NCBI RefSeq assembly: GCF_020184175.1
Contig: NC_065531.1
Span: 16,017,213-16,081,212, forward strand
Direction of reading: 5' to 3'
Length of the DNA: 64,000 nucleotides
Source: Aphis gossypii
Taxonomy: Eukaryota > Arthropoda > Insecta > Hemiptera > Aphididae
The notes beneath the pieces are model-generated. The model worked only from the letters and a program-made list of their open reading frames with translations. It did not search any database and was not told the origin of the DNA. The translations under genes were made by a program, and so were the position numbers. Below, piece by piece: positions 14,731 to 25,959 of this stretch; the first letter of the stretch is position 1; each line of letters starts with the position of its first letter.

Positions 14731-17700
14731 TTTATAAATAAAATATTTTTTCTACAGCGACAGTCTATACTTTTAAAGTGTCTAAAAAATTTATTACTTA
14801 TTGAAAAAAAAATAATTATATTACAATATTACACGAAAACGCGCAGGGTGGAGTTGTGATGGTGTAGGGAGGCAGTGTGGTGGCGATCTCTATACAATAT
14901 TATTGTACACTGCACACGCGCATTACAGTATAATAATATTATAATATTATCATCGTAACGACGAAACGACATTAGTAAATAATAATCGACAAAAAAAAAA
15001 AAACTATTCGACGTCGGACACGTCCAACTCGCTGATGACCGGGCCACCGAAAGACGACGACGGTTGTTTGGCAGGCTGCTGTGGCGGCTGTCGGCGCATC
15101 AGGTTCTTGCCCAATTCCGGCAGCTTCTTAATGAGCATTTCGAACACGGGGTCGGGCAGCGTGCGCTGCAGAACGTTGAGCAGCTCGGTGGGCTGGCCGC
15201 ACACCACTACCGCGTTGGCCAAGTGCTCAACACCTCGGACTGCGTCACCTTGTTCCAAGTACGATTCACCCATTTGCACCTCCTGCAAGAAGAACCGCTG
15301 GACAGCCTGTTGGTCAGTAAAGTCTGGGAACGCCGACTTGGCTGCTCGCGCTGCGAGCTCGTGTTCCTTTGCCAGCAGCCGCTTCTTGCGTAGATTCGAC
15401 TTAAAGTGCGGATCGCTGCGGCGCTTCCGGTCGAAGTATATGCAGTATCCGACAAAGCATAAGCCCGCGATGCCGGCCGCGGCAGCGCTAATGGCAGTCT
15501 TCGAGACTTCGGTCTGCGGACATAATAAAAATGATATGAAACACACGCAAAATTCATTACGACTATTATTATTTATTACTATCGTTTAAAATATACGTAT
15601 TATATGTCATTCATTCAAACGCGAAATTCAATAGACACGATAAACGAAATGTGTCGGCAGATTTCGATCTATACGCATGTCAAAAACCCAAGGACCCGGG
15701 TCCGAGTTTCGACGGCGCGTACCCAAGACCTAATTGCGGTTTAAATCCGAAACAACGTACAGATACGATCTTTTGACCGCGCGCGTCGGAAGGTTGCAGT
15801 CGTTACCTACGTGGTGTGTATAATATTCATAGTTGTTATACGAATGCGACGTGTGACGTTGTCAAAAGAATAATATACAACGACATATAATAACAATAAA
15901 AATAAATCTGTGTAGGAGACTGCGTATATAGTTATGGGGACGTTGAAATGGTACCTCATATTATTATACACAAACTAGTTTCGAGTAGTGATGATAATGA
16001 ACCTGACGCCGTCGTGCTGCTGCTGTATCGCCCACGACCTTTTTTTTATACATTTCATACGTTAAATGTTTTTGTTCGCTATTCTGACCAGCAGAATATA
16101 ACTAGCGAAGGACATATTTGCCCTTCACCAGACTGCAGTATAGTAGAAGAACATGACTATGTGGATCATTTGCACACCACACCCAATTTAATTATTATTT
16201 TTTTTATGTGCTCTTTATATATAGGTACAACATAATATAATAATTATAATGGGGAAAAATACACATTCAACTCTACTTAACTAATACATTGAACCTTGAT
16301 ATTATCAATAATTCTCGGTAAAAAATATATAATATAACACATATAAAGTTTTTTTTGAAACCGATGAAGTTGAGTACTTACTAGAATTTTTATTTATTTA
16401 TTTAACCTCGAAATTCACAATAATTGTAATTTATTTCACCCTCTCCCTAATCCAATTTATATTTAGCACGGACAATCGATAGCGATTCAGAAATTAAATA
16501 TAATATGTAGTATTTATCTGTTATTAGATATACTGGTAAAATATAACTATTATATTTATTTAAAAAATTTAGTAACAAAATATATATTGTTTATACAGGT
16601 CATCAGCCTTTGCAGGACATAGAGATCAGGGTCGGGAATAGCAGTGCGGAATTGCAGAGAAACCCATTGTGTTCTTGGTTTCCAGGAACTATCGGTAAGT
16701 TTTTCTGAATTCAACAACTATAAAAACCAACTACCTATTCGATCTAATGATTTAACTGTACAACTTTTGCAGAGGAAGGCACAACGAAAATTCTCAGCTG
16801 CGCGCGACAGATTGTCGGACAGCACGTATTTTTGCAATTGGTAGGCGTTGAAGGATCGCTGTCCCTGTGCGAAGTCGAAGTTTATTCTACTGAAGGTTAG
16901 TTTATGAGTATATAGTGTTAATGAACAAAAGGGTAAATTGAATAAATAACTTTTAAAGGTGACATAGCCTCATGTTATATCAGATGTTTTTAAACAAAAC
17001 TGTATTTTATTACGATGTTGGACCTGTTTATAGAATTTTCCATCGACCGCTGCGCACCGGGCAGTTCGTCAGCGAAAACTGATGTGGCTGTTTTTGACAA
17101 TAAGTGTTACGAGTTTAACGTGAATCGGGGAGCGTCTTTCGCTGACGCCCGGCAAAAATGTCAGGCTACTGGCGGCGATATCGTGTACGGATTCCGGGGG
17201 TCATCGTCCACATTTTTGGCCGCAGAGCTTGAGCGACGGAAATCACGACTCAAGACCCAATTGATCTGGATCGGAGCACAAAAAGAACCTGGCCTTACGT
17301 CCAGGACGTGGAAATGGGTCAACGGTAAAAATATATCATATTGTAGATTATAATAGGAATATTTTTATGATCAAAACAGAAAGTAAATATACCAATAATA
17401 TTTTTATCGATTTACTTGCTGCAGGTGACGTGATAACGAAACCAACGTGGGGAAAAGATCAACCAAATAACTATAACGGTGAACAGAATTGCGTGGTGCT
17501 CGACGGAGGCCGCGAATGGCTATGGAATGACGTGGGATGCAATTTGGATTATTTACATTGGATTTGTCAATATAGTGAGTTTGTCCATATAACGTGTAAC
17601 TTAATTCAATTCGTAGAGAATTTATTATACTGACAGTTTAAAAAAATTAATTTTCACGCGTTTTTACATATAGCACCGACAACATGTGGGAGTCCTGACA

Positions 17701-20700
17701 TCAAGGTGAACAGTACGATCGCGAGCCCGTATACGTTTAAGGTGTCATCGGTAATTGAGTACGTTTGTCCAGAAGGACACGCCACGCAGGGTTCGGCCAA
17801 AAGGACGTGTGGCTCCAACGGGTTTTGGACTGGGTCAGCACCATCATGCAAATGTAAGTATAAAAATAGTGTGACCCATTACACAAAATATCTGAAAATT
17901 CTGATGAAAATATAACCATTCTATACCACGATTTAACAACAGTAAACATATAAAATGTATATAAATATAGACGTCGATTGTGGACCATTGAACGGTATAG
18001 AAAATGGCACGATAACCTTGGAAGACAACGGCATGACGACGTTCAAATCGACGGCCAGATATACTTGCAACCAGAATTACAGTCTGTCAAATGGCGACGC
18101 CAAAAGGACATGTGCTGAAGATGGAAAATGGAGCGGACGCACTCCACAATGTCTATGTACGTACAAATAATTATATATGGTGGGCGATGCCACAAGGCAA
18201 GACATTAAGTAACAAATTATAATTAGATTGATTTTAATTTATTTATTTAATGCAGTTATTTTTATCAATTAACTCAACTTTATTTTTTTAATCGAATTAG
18301 TTTTAATAAAAAAAATTAAAATAATTTTGGTTATTTAAATAAATACACACAATTATTTTAGTTAATTATATTTCATTTGATATTAAAATATTGATTATAG
18401 TCGACTGGTGCGGAGATCCACCCGAAGTGCAAGGAGCTGCTGTAACAGTAACGGGTCGTAAAGCTGGATCCGTTGCCATCTATTCTTGCCATCAAGGATT
18501 CGTAGCCGTCGGTGGACAGCAGGTCAGTATATTGTCAATTATGTTACATGTTATACCGTTTTTACCAAAATTTTAAAATATATTTATCTATGCAGGAATT
18601 GAAATGTGGACTAGGAGGTGAATGGTCGGGCAAACCGTTGGTGTGTCGGTTCGTGGACTGCGGACCACCACAAATAATCGAAAATGGACTGGCTTCTCTA
18701 GTAAATGGTACCACAACGCACGGCAGTATTGTAGAGTACACGTGTGAACAAGACTACTGGCTCCAACCCCACACCAGCCGCCGACAGATTTGTACTAAAG
18801 AAGCCAAGTGGTCCGCTGACCCACCCACGTGCCAACGTGAGTAAAAAGATTATAAAATTAAAATTGATTACCGGTGTAATTTTTATTAAAAAAATTATTA
18901 ATTAAAAAAAAAACCTTTGCGGTCTTTCTGGATCGATAGTGATCACATGTCAAGAGCCCGAAGTGCCTACCGGAGGTTACGTGGTTGGTTACGATTTCAA
19001 TATCCATTCAAGCATCGAATACCACTGCGACGCGGGTCACAAATTGATCGGCACGACTACGTTGCAGTGCAACAACAACGGCGAATGGAGTACGACACCG
19101 CCTGAATGTCAATGTGAGTTTAAACTCAAGTACATGTATACACGCTATATGCGAAAAATCTTGTCCCTATTGACAACAGTGAGTTTCATTTAATGTGATC
19201 AGTGATTAGTCGATTACAGTGGTTCAGAATGTACAGGTCAAGGTTTAAGTGGTTTGATTTTATTTTATTAATCAATGGTTCCCAATAAATGAAGAATTTT
19301 ATTAACCGCGGTGGTTATATTAAGCAAAATTCACTGCATTACATATGGATAAACAATATTAAGCATATTATCCGTGACATGTACCTTATATATTAAGTAT
19401 AATATATATGTTATAATCATAATAAAATATATTGTTTTTGTACACAGACATTGATTGTGGTAAACTCACACCGCCAGTTTACGGTACGCTACACTATTCT
19501 AATGACTCCACACATCTCGACAGTGAGGTCAAATATAGTTGCAGCAATAACTATAGATTGACCGGAACAGCGATAAGACGTTGTCTTGAAAATCAAGCGT
19601 GGAGTGGGGCTGCACCGAAATGCGAAGGTAACACAGACCCAATATAATTATTATTTTGTCAAAAGTCGAGGGGGAATACTAAAAATAAATTACGGTGATT
19701 AAAAAACCAACTATAGGTGTTTAGTTTGAAATTTGCTTTTTGGTTTTATAGAAATAAGATGCCCGGAACCAATTTTACCAGAACACAGTATACTATCAGT
19801 AACGGGCAACGATCGTTTGTACGGGCGAACTTTAATAAGGACTTCGTCTGATGCTGTATCTACATCTACGTACAAGATCGGCGCTCTAGTCAAATACCGC
19901 TGCGAACGAGGATACAAAGTCGTTGGTGAGCCGATAAGCAATTGCGACGATACCGGTTCGTGGACAGGTGTAATACCGCAATGCGTTTGTAAGTTTTAAA
20001 TATATTTATATTACTGATAATTTATCAATAATAATAAATAATAATAATAGGCGTATTAAGTAAAAATTGTTAATTCAATTTTTTTTTTTAGACGTTGATT
20101 GTGGAACTCCTGAGAGTATAGACAACGGAAAATTCAATTTAGTATCCAACGTTACATACTACGGTTCGGCAGTTCTGTATGAGTGCGACGATCACTTCCA
20201 ACTCGACGGACACGGCAGAAGACTTTGTCTTGAAAACGGTACGTGGAGTTCAGAAACGCCCAAATGTCAAGGTAAGATATGAATTATAATATAAATTATC
20301 AAATCTAAAACACCAAATTAAACCATTTCGATCGTATTTATGAAGAAATAAATTGTGACGAGCTCAAGAGCGAAAACAGTCTAACGGTCAGGGTGGCGTC
20401 GAGAACTGTCGGAGGATTAGCGGAATACACGTGTCCACGAGGATATTTCACGATAGACAACACTACGAGATATTGTTTGCCAAAAGGATCGTGGAGCGGG
20501 AGACCACCAACGTGTCAAAGTAAATAATTATAATAAATTATAAAAATAATCTATTCAATAATAATTACGATATTATTTTTAAAATCTAGTGGTAGACTGT
20601 AAGCATCCAGGTCCAATTGAAAATGGTAGAGTCATAATAATGAACGATACGACGACATACAATAGTGCTGCGGAATACCACTGTGTACCTCATTTCCAAA

Positions 20701-21251
20701 GAGTAGGTCCTTACATGAGAAAATGTTTGGACGACGCTCAATGGTCAGGAGAACAACCATATTGCCAACGTAAGTTAACACTAACCATATACTCGTATAA
20801 TAATAAAGAATTAATAAGAACATTTTTCTTTTGTAGCGATAAGTGCGGTTATAAGCGACACCAGAACCTTAGGTTTAGCTGTTACTGTTGGAGGCGGTTT
20901 TGTTTTATTCCTAGTCATACTTCTTGCCTTAATTTATTTAAGACTGTAAGTATTTCAAAATCAACAAATTAGATATAACATCCGTAACACTATGTTATTG
21001 TTTTTATTAGAAAACGGCCGACTCCGGTAAAAAATACAGAAAATGTTGAAGGAGCCGTACGCAAAGAAGAACAAAATACAGCAGTCATGTCGTACGCTTC
21101 ATTAAGTGACGTACAGAATCATATCTATGATTCGGTAACAGACTACACATATGACGAACCAAACAGCTACTATGAGCCATCACCAGTCTCTAAAGCAAAA
21201 TCAGATCATTCTGGTGCCACTGTAACGATTAATGGTGTAGCGATTCGATAA
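9834..21251 (+). CDS. fw: furrowed-like selectin-type adhesion receptor (5' coding end missing)
   Basis: Nineteen coding exons are visible: 9834-9933, 10468-10526, 12752-12961, 16599-16694, 16773-16895, 17034-17324, 17425-17574, 17674-17853, 17971-18156, 18401-18522, 18596-18836, 18940-19113, 19448-19627, 19752-19988, 20092-20271, 20346-20519, 20590-20769, 20837-20945 and 21011-21251. All introns are GT..AG and every phase joins, giving 1077 residues to a TAA stop. Domain order is sushi, F5/8C-like lectin, C-type lectin, ten sushi, membrane helix (about residues 973-996 of the visible part) and an 80-residue cytoplasmic tail. Drosophila furrowed has this selectin-like plan; it is a cell-surface adhesion protein involved in eye, bristle and planar-polarity development. 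The first exon starts one base into a codon, so an upstream exon with the signal peptide is missing. Family assignment is strong; exact orthology would need a tree. Confidence 0.93.
12752..16895 (+). CDS. fw: furrowed exons for the F5/8C (fucolectin-like) domain
   Basis: Three exons (12752-12961, 16599-16694, 16773-16895) encode a discoidin/F5-8C fold of the eel-fucolectin (FTP) type. Visible hallmarks are NVAVHKPTNQS near the start, GNANDGDPTT, the WWSVDL strand, IEIRVGNSS, and a closing CEVEVYS. This fold often binds fucosylated or other glycans. I did not find the complete fucose-binding motif of fucolectins, so ligand specificity is unknown. The large intron 12962-16598 between its first two exons holds the antisense Tom20 gene. 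Confidence 0.88.
14316..14341. repeat. (AAT)n microsatellite
   Basis: An uninterrupted run of about eight AAT units in the furrowed intron, downstream of the Tom20 stop. Confidence 0.85.
14694..14729. repeat. (GTC)12 trinucleotide repeat
   Basis: Twelve perfect GTC units lie in the furrowed intron, just beyond the likely Tom20 poly(A) signal. Such a GC-rich repeat stands out in this AT-rich DNA. It is not in an open coding exon. Confidence 0.95.
14790..14795 (-). terminator. Tom20 poly(A) signal candidate
   Basis: AATAAA on the minus strand about 210 bases past the Tom20 stop codon. This is the first canonical signal in the expected direction. Confidence 0.5.
15004..15513 (-). CDS. Tom20: mitochondrial import receptor subunit Tom20 (main exon)
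   Basis: The exon runs from a 3' splice site (ATTATGTCCGCAG, just above 15513) to a TAG stop and encodes 169 residues. Residues 7-27 form an Ala/Gly-rich membrane helix ending GYCIYFD, followed at once by the basic RKRRSDP segment typical of metazoan Tom20. Then come a basic linker, the TPR-like receptor core (FFLQEVQMGE, LPDPVFEMLIKKLP), a Gln/Pro-rich stretch, and an acidic end SELDVSDVE. Tom20 sits in the outer mitochondrial membrane and binds amphipathic presequences for the TOM complex. The start codon is in an upstream exon not resolved here; the in-frame GTG about 30 bases upstream lies in the intron. The gene is antisense inside a furrowed intron. Length fits an otherwise complete protein of about 170-180 residues. 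Confidence 0.93.
   Translation of the reverse strand, partial: TEVSKTAISAAAAGIAGLCFVGYCIYFDRKRRSDPHFKSNLRKKRLLAKEHELAARAAKSAFPDFTDQQAVQRFFLQEVQMGESYLEQGDAVRGVEHLANAVVVCGQPTELLNVLQRTLPDPVFEMLIKKLPELGKNLMRRQPPQQPAKQPSSSFGGPVISELDVSDVE
15640..15870 (-). promoter_or_regulatory. likely Tom20 promoter / first exon region
   Basis: This stretch is much richer in CpG than its surroundings, as expected for a housekeeping promoter, and lies directly upstream of the Tom20 exon on the minus strand. A candidate ATG at about 15826-15828 is followed by GTAGGT and GTAACG donor-like words. Neither joins in frame with the exon at 15513, so the first coding exon is unresolved. Confidence 0.45.
16075..16109. other. 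imperfect hairpin in furrowed intron
   Basis: TTCGCT-ATTCTG (16075-16086) is complementary to CAGAAT (16092-16097) and AGCGAA (16104-16109), with a short loop and a six-base bulge. Function unknown; it may be chance. Confidence 0.35.
17034..17574 (+). CDS. fw: furrowed exons for the C-type lectin domain
   Basis: Exons 17034-17324 and 17425-17574 encode a complete CTLD. It opens with KCYEFNVNRGASFADARQKC, has the LIWIGA core (WIG), and closes with WNDVGCNLDYLHWIC. The calcium/sugar site reads QPN followed by WND. Selectins and mannose-type lectins usually have EPN, and galactose-type lectins QPD, so QPN is an intermediate form. The Asn-Asp pair of WND is intact, so calcium binding is plausible. 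Sugar specificity cannot be read from this alone. Confidence 0.93.
17674..20769 (+). CDS. fw: furrowed exons for sushi domains 2-11
   Basis: Ten sushi modules follow the lectin domain. Eight are each encoded by one phase 1-1 exon: 17674-17853, 17971-18156, 18940-19113, 19448-19627, 19752-19988, 20092-20271, 20346-20519 and 20590-20769. Sushi 4 is split between 18401-18522 and the start of 18596-18836 by a phase-0 intron, and sushi 5 fills the rest of that exon. Each module shows the four Cys, the Y/F-x-C core strand and the W-S/T-G near the last Cys. The 19752-19988 module is about 20 residues longer between its first two Cys. The 1-1 exon pattern suits growth of the array by exon duplication. 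Confidence 0.92.
20837..21251 (+). CDS. fw: furrowed exons for the membrane helix and cytoplasmic tail
   Basis: Exon 20837-20945 encodes a hydrophobic helix beginning LGLAVTVGGG and ending ILLALIYLR, then a stop-transfer KRP from the last exon. Exon 21011-21251 encodes about 80 cytoplasmic residues ending VAIR. The tail holds clustered tyrosines in NHIYDS, DYTYDEP and SYYEP, which could be phosphorylation or sorting sites (inference). This confirms a type I membrane receptor. Confidence 0.9.
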
Positions 21252-21770
21252 TGTTCCAAATTAATGGCATAAGATAATAATTGTAAAATATTTTATGATT
21301 GTAAATATAAATTTATATTTAATGTACAAAGTTAGTAATATTATTGAAACGGAAAAATATGTGTAATACATTTAAAAAATTGTAGAGTAAAAGAATTTCA
21401 GGTCGTTTTTGTACCTATGTATAAGTTTAAGTTGATCAAATATTATATGAATAAACTTAAATTATATTGTTTATAAAAATTTGTAATTATTATTTAATTT
21501 GTAAAAAAAAAAAGTGAGCTGTGAGTCGTTTAAATAAGTCATAATTAATATAAGTATATGAAGTATTTTTTGTAGTCTTGTGATAAATTTTTGATTGGTT
21601 TAAATTTCAAGTATAACTACTTGTATATCATAATTATGGTTAATGGAATTAAATAAAACTTAAATATTTGTCAGAAATGTATAATAATAAATAGTAGATA
21701 TCTACCTACCAAGTTGAGAATTTTAATGTACAATGAAGAAAATAATAGAAAATAATTTAAATAAAGTTGT
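21252..21770 (+). terminator. furrowed 3' UTR and poly(A) signals
   Basis: Canonical AATAAA signals occur after the stop at 21450-21455, 21652-21657 and 21760-21765. Any of them could end the furrowed transcript. Which is used cannot be told from sequence. Confidence 0.55.
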
Positions 21771-24506
21771 TATTTCATATATTTTTGAATTATTAAGTTA
21801 TTAAAATTCAATAAAATATGTAAAACGAAATAAAAATGAGTGAATTTTTTTAATTATCAATATTTAATGAGATCAATATCGAAACATAATGACTTAAAAT
21901 AGAATTCTATGAATTTAAGGAGATGTTAAATGCACTATTAAATCTGTTAATTACAAAAATAAAAATGAAACATAGGACTGAAAATACTCAACAACAAATG
22001 ACGCCCAGAAAATAGAAATATTTAAAAAAAATCAAAGGATCATAATTTTTTCAAAACATTTGTAATCATAAACATTTTGGAGCAAGAAGAGATACTGTTA
22101 TTTTTTTATTGTATAGCACATTTTATGCATATTATATAAGAAAAGGAGATGTCAGAGTTCAAAAACTATGATGGATTGTTGTTGAATATATCATTGTACA
22201 TTTATATTTTAAGTATTTCTTAGAGTAAAAACTTTTTTCTAACTAACTTTACCTATTTACTAGGGTAGAATTGATTCATATATGTACCGTGTGTTGGTTA
22301 AAGAAAATTAGCATAAAAATAACTACTTTGTATTTTTTTCAAAAAACAAACTATGTAAAAAGTGTACCTACTTTTAGTGTTATTAATTTTAAATTAAAAG
22401 CAAATCAATAAAAGTAAGCAGTAATTAGTTACACATTATAATACAAATTCACACTACATTAAGGACATAGGTATAACTTTTTATAAATTTATAATAAACA
22501 CTAGTTGAGTAATAAAAAAACATAACATAAATAATATTATTTTTATAGTAAATAAATTTATATTAATTTTTCTCTTTCTATAATTAACTGGTAGGGGAAA
22601 AAATACATAACATAACTACTTATTTTAAGTTAAATTTCTACATACAAATAAAATGACAATTACTTTAATACTTAAACATTGGAATTTGAAAAAAAAATAT
22701 TATACTTCCAGTAATGAATACAATAGTATTAATTTGTCACTAATAAAAGAAGGGTTGATGGGGTTTTTTTATCAAACTGGGTTGTTAAAATAAAGACAAT
22801 AAAAATATCGATACCTATAGAACACTGTATATAATTTTTTTTTTTTAAAACAAAATAGATATTTTTAGAATTAAAAAATGTTAAGTTTTGAATCATTATG
22901 TAAGTATAGATACAATTCGCAATTTATTTTTCATTATCCTAATACCAAATGTATTTTTTAAAATAAAACTATGGTTTAGATAACCTCACTATTTAAACTT
23001 TTCGTGTTAACGTTCATCATTTAAAATGTATAAAAAAAAAAAGGAAAGGTTGATCATGAGTCCATATTTAGAGCATTTAGTTAGTGACTAGTGTTATATT
23101 AGGCTCAAGGACTCACAATAGTTTATTTCCTTTATTGTTTAAACAGGCTACTGTTTATCACATAAAAAAAATTAATAAACCTGTTGAAATCTCAAATCAC
23201 ATAAGTTTTTGCTTATCTGATGCAGGTTTAGCTACTCTTGATTTCGATATAAAACAAATTAAAATGTTTTTCTTAATACTAAATATTAGTTAAGTAAAAG
23301 TTTTATTTATTCTTTAGTTCATGGATAATAGATTAATAAAAGAAATTTAAAAAATCTATTTCATTCTGAAGAATTATTGGTATTAATATTTTAACTGTTA
23401 TAATCTTAGGACAAATTACTAATCAATTTTAATAATAGTTGTAAGAAATCACAGCATTTAACAATTAGCGAGGTATGTATATGGCAGTTAATAATGTAAA
23501 CTTACTACTTACTAGTATATAGGTTAAATAAACAAGTATAAAGTACTCTTCACATATATTATTTTATATTTGCTGAGAATACATTACATGGCATTCACTT
23601 TTAGCCCCACTTATTAATTTCACTAAATAATTTATTATGTTTACTTGTGTACCATACCGAAGATATTATCTTACATAATACAATCATAATAAATAAATAA
23701 GAATTTATTACATTTTATGGATATAACATAGTTATAAATTATAAAATATATTATATATTGTGTTATAGAAGTCCATTTGATACTTTGATAAGTATAATAT
23801 ATTAATATATAAGAAATTATTTTAGCTTATGGTAAAGGAGGGATTTGAAAAGGACAAGGGAATAATTCGACGACTTGTAAAACATTATTATGATAGCTAT
23901 ATGTATAATTTCTACAGTAAAATATTAGGTGTGAGACCAAAGTAGTATTAATCACTTGAATTCTAGACTGATGAGTCTATACTAAGTTGTGGCGACCATT
24001 AGAAATTAACCACATTTTCATCTATTTTTAGAATTTTAACATTTTAAGTGATAAATAACAATCCAGTCAGTGCATCCCAAAATATAAATATACCTAGAGC
24101 TTACATTGTTTAATACATGTAGATAAATACAAGTTTTGTTTTTATCGATTTAGGCCATAGGTAATTAAAGATTGAATAAAAAATTGCAGAATTTTTTTAT
24201 AATTCTTAGGGTAGAAAAAATAATTCTATTGGAATATAAAATACACGTTGATAATTTAGTAATATTGAAAAAAATTACAAGGCCTACAAGTCTATAACTG
24301 TAGGTATAATAAACAACAAAGCTAATCTTTGCTAAAAGATTTATTCGCTCTTATATTAACCATCATGTAGGTATAAAAATACTGAAAAATATATAGGTAG
24401 GTACTTATTCTTATGCTAAACAAAGTTTTACTTTAATATTGACTAATAGAATTTAATATTTTTTAATAACAAAATAATAACAGATAATAATTATAGATAG
24501 GTAGTA
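21771..24506. other. AT-rich intergenic DNA, nothing seen
   Basis: No open frame with coding character, no paired splice sites and no recognisable RNA gene. The stretch separates furrowed from the myosin light-chain gene. Confidence 0.65.
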
Positions 24507-24734
24507 TTTAATACCAGTGGCGCAACCAGGAGGGTGGACTCGGGTCCGGACCCTCCTCTTGCTCGTATTATTAATTATTATATTACAAATTAATAAATAA
24601 AACGCCACTTTGGTTTTTCTTTGAGAAATGTCTATATTAGCACTTATTTAATATTTAAAATAATAATACTAATTAAAAAATATATTGTTAGACCCCTCCC
24701 ATGAAAAATTCCTGGTTGCACCACTGTTTAATAC
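24507..24734. mobile_element. short hAT-like MITE with 8-bp target duplication
   Basis: The element spans 24515-24726 (212 bp). Its ends, CAGTGGCGCAACCAGGA and TCCTGGTTGCACCACTG, form a 17-bp terminal inverted repeat with one mismatch. It is flanked by a perfect 8-bp direct repeat TTTAATAC at 24507-24514 and 24727-24734. An 8-bp duplication and CA..TG ends are typical of hAT transposons. There is no transposase frame, so it is non-autonomous. The intact duplication suggests fairly recent insertion. Confidence 0.9.
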
Positions 24735-25199
24735 AACTTTTAAAAAGAAATATGTACTTTTATGATTTTAATACAAGATAACTAAATTAACTGACTATAC
24801 CTTTTATTATTTTTTTTTTTTGTGGGTGTTAAATGAGATTTTAATAACAAATTATTAAATTTCAATAATTATTTAATAATAAATCAATAAAAACAATTAA
24901 ATAAATAAATAAAAATAAAGCTACCTATGCGGCTATGCCAACTTATTTTATTTTATATTTCAACATATATTTATTATAAAATGACCCGGTATGAAAAATA
25001 TGAGTAAAATAAAAGGTAGGTAAGCGGATTTTTTTTCTTTTAATTTTAAATTTAATGTTGGTAGGTGCGTCTCATTAAACTGCTATTAATTATAATCCTT
25101 CCATAATAATTAATTTAAAAGTTAATTGAATTGTAGCCTTGTATATAAAACATCAGGCGTCAGTGTGTTTAGGTTAAGAACAACAATATAAATATTCCA

Positions 25200-25571
25200 G
25201 GGGAAAAGAGGCTTTGTGCAGCAGCAGCAGCTTTTGATTGCGGGAGTCGGGAGGGTCAAGGTCAATGTTACACGATACCACGTTATTTGGACTCCGGGAC
25301 GAAAAAAAATCAATAACACTAGGCTCCAAAAATTTCTGGGTTTCTAAGCTAATGACGAGGATGGGAAGGGTAGTGGCGGTGGCTCAAGTGGACCCGGCGG
25401 CGTCGGAGCCCAACGCGGTATCGAAGTATCGAAACATGACCATATTAAGTATCATTTATGACCCGTTACGAACTTTCACTACACTGTTTCCATACATGGT
25501 AAAATACGTGTTAATCGTGCTGTACCGGCGACGGCGGCAGACGAGATTTTTTCGTACGATTTTATCCACGT
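25200..25571 (+). other. GC-richer block upstream of the myosin light-chain gene
   Basis: Base composition changes sharply here. A Gly-rich frame (25351-25461, GKGSGGGSSGPGG) opens after a possible acceptor TTTCTAAG, and a donor-like CAC|GTGAGT lies at 25571. It may be a distal promoter or alternative first exon of the myosin gene, or part of an unknown gene. No family is recognised. Confidence 0.25.
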
Positions 25572-25959
25572 GAGTTCATTTTTTCCCCGCCCAAATAGCG
25601 TTTAACAATCTTTATTAGATCGACGAATCATGGATTTACACTCACCGTTATCATGGCGAACCTCCCTGAATGATCGTCCAAGTCCAAATCCTAGAGATGT
25701 GTAGCTCATAAACAACTCGAATCAATGAGCCGACCCTTGGAAACGAATCGAACTCCCGGTCCGGACTAGCAATGAACAAATTTTGACGAAATTGATAGTA
25801 CGTGACTGCACGTGAGAGAGGTTTATGGAATATGGAACTAAAATATAGTATGAGATACTAGAGAGACCGAGAATATCGGCGAAACAGACGGAATTATGGA
25901 AAACGAGAAAAAAAAACCAATGAATTCTGTATTCAGTGCGTCCACATTAGGAGTGAAAC

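Noticed and set aside
15513..15546. GTG start for Tom20
   Set aside because: The upstream part of this frame lies behind a good splice acceptor and eukaryotic GTG starts are rare, so it is intron sequence.
15035..15589. Plus-strand open frames of 109-184 codons
   Set aside because: They are the mirror of the Tom20 exon on the other strand. The minus-strand frame has clear Tom20 motifs and a splice acceptor; the plus frames have no recognisable protein.
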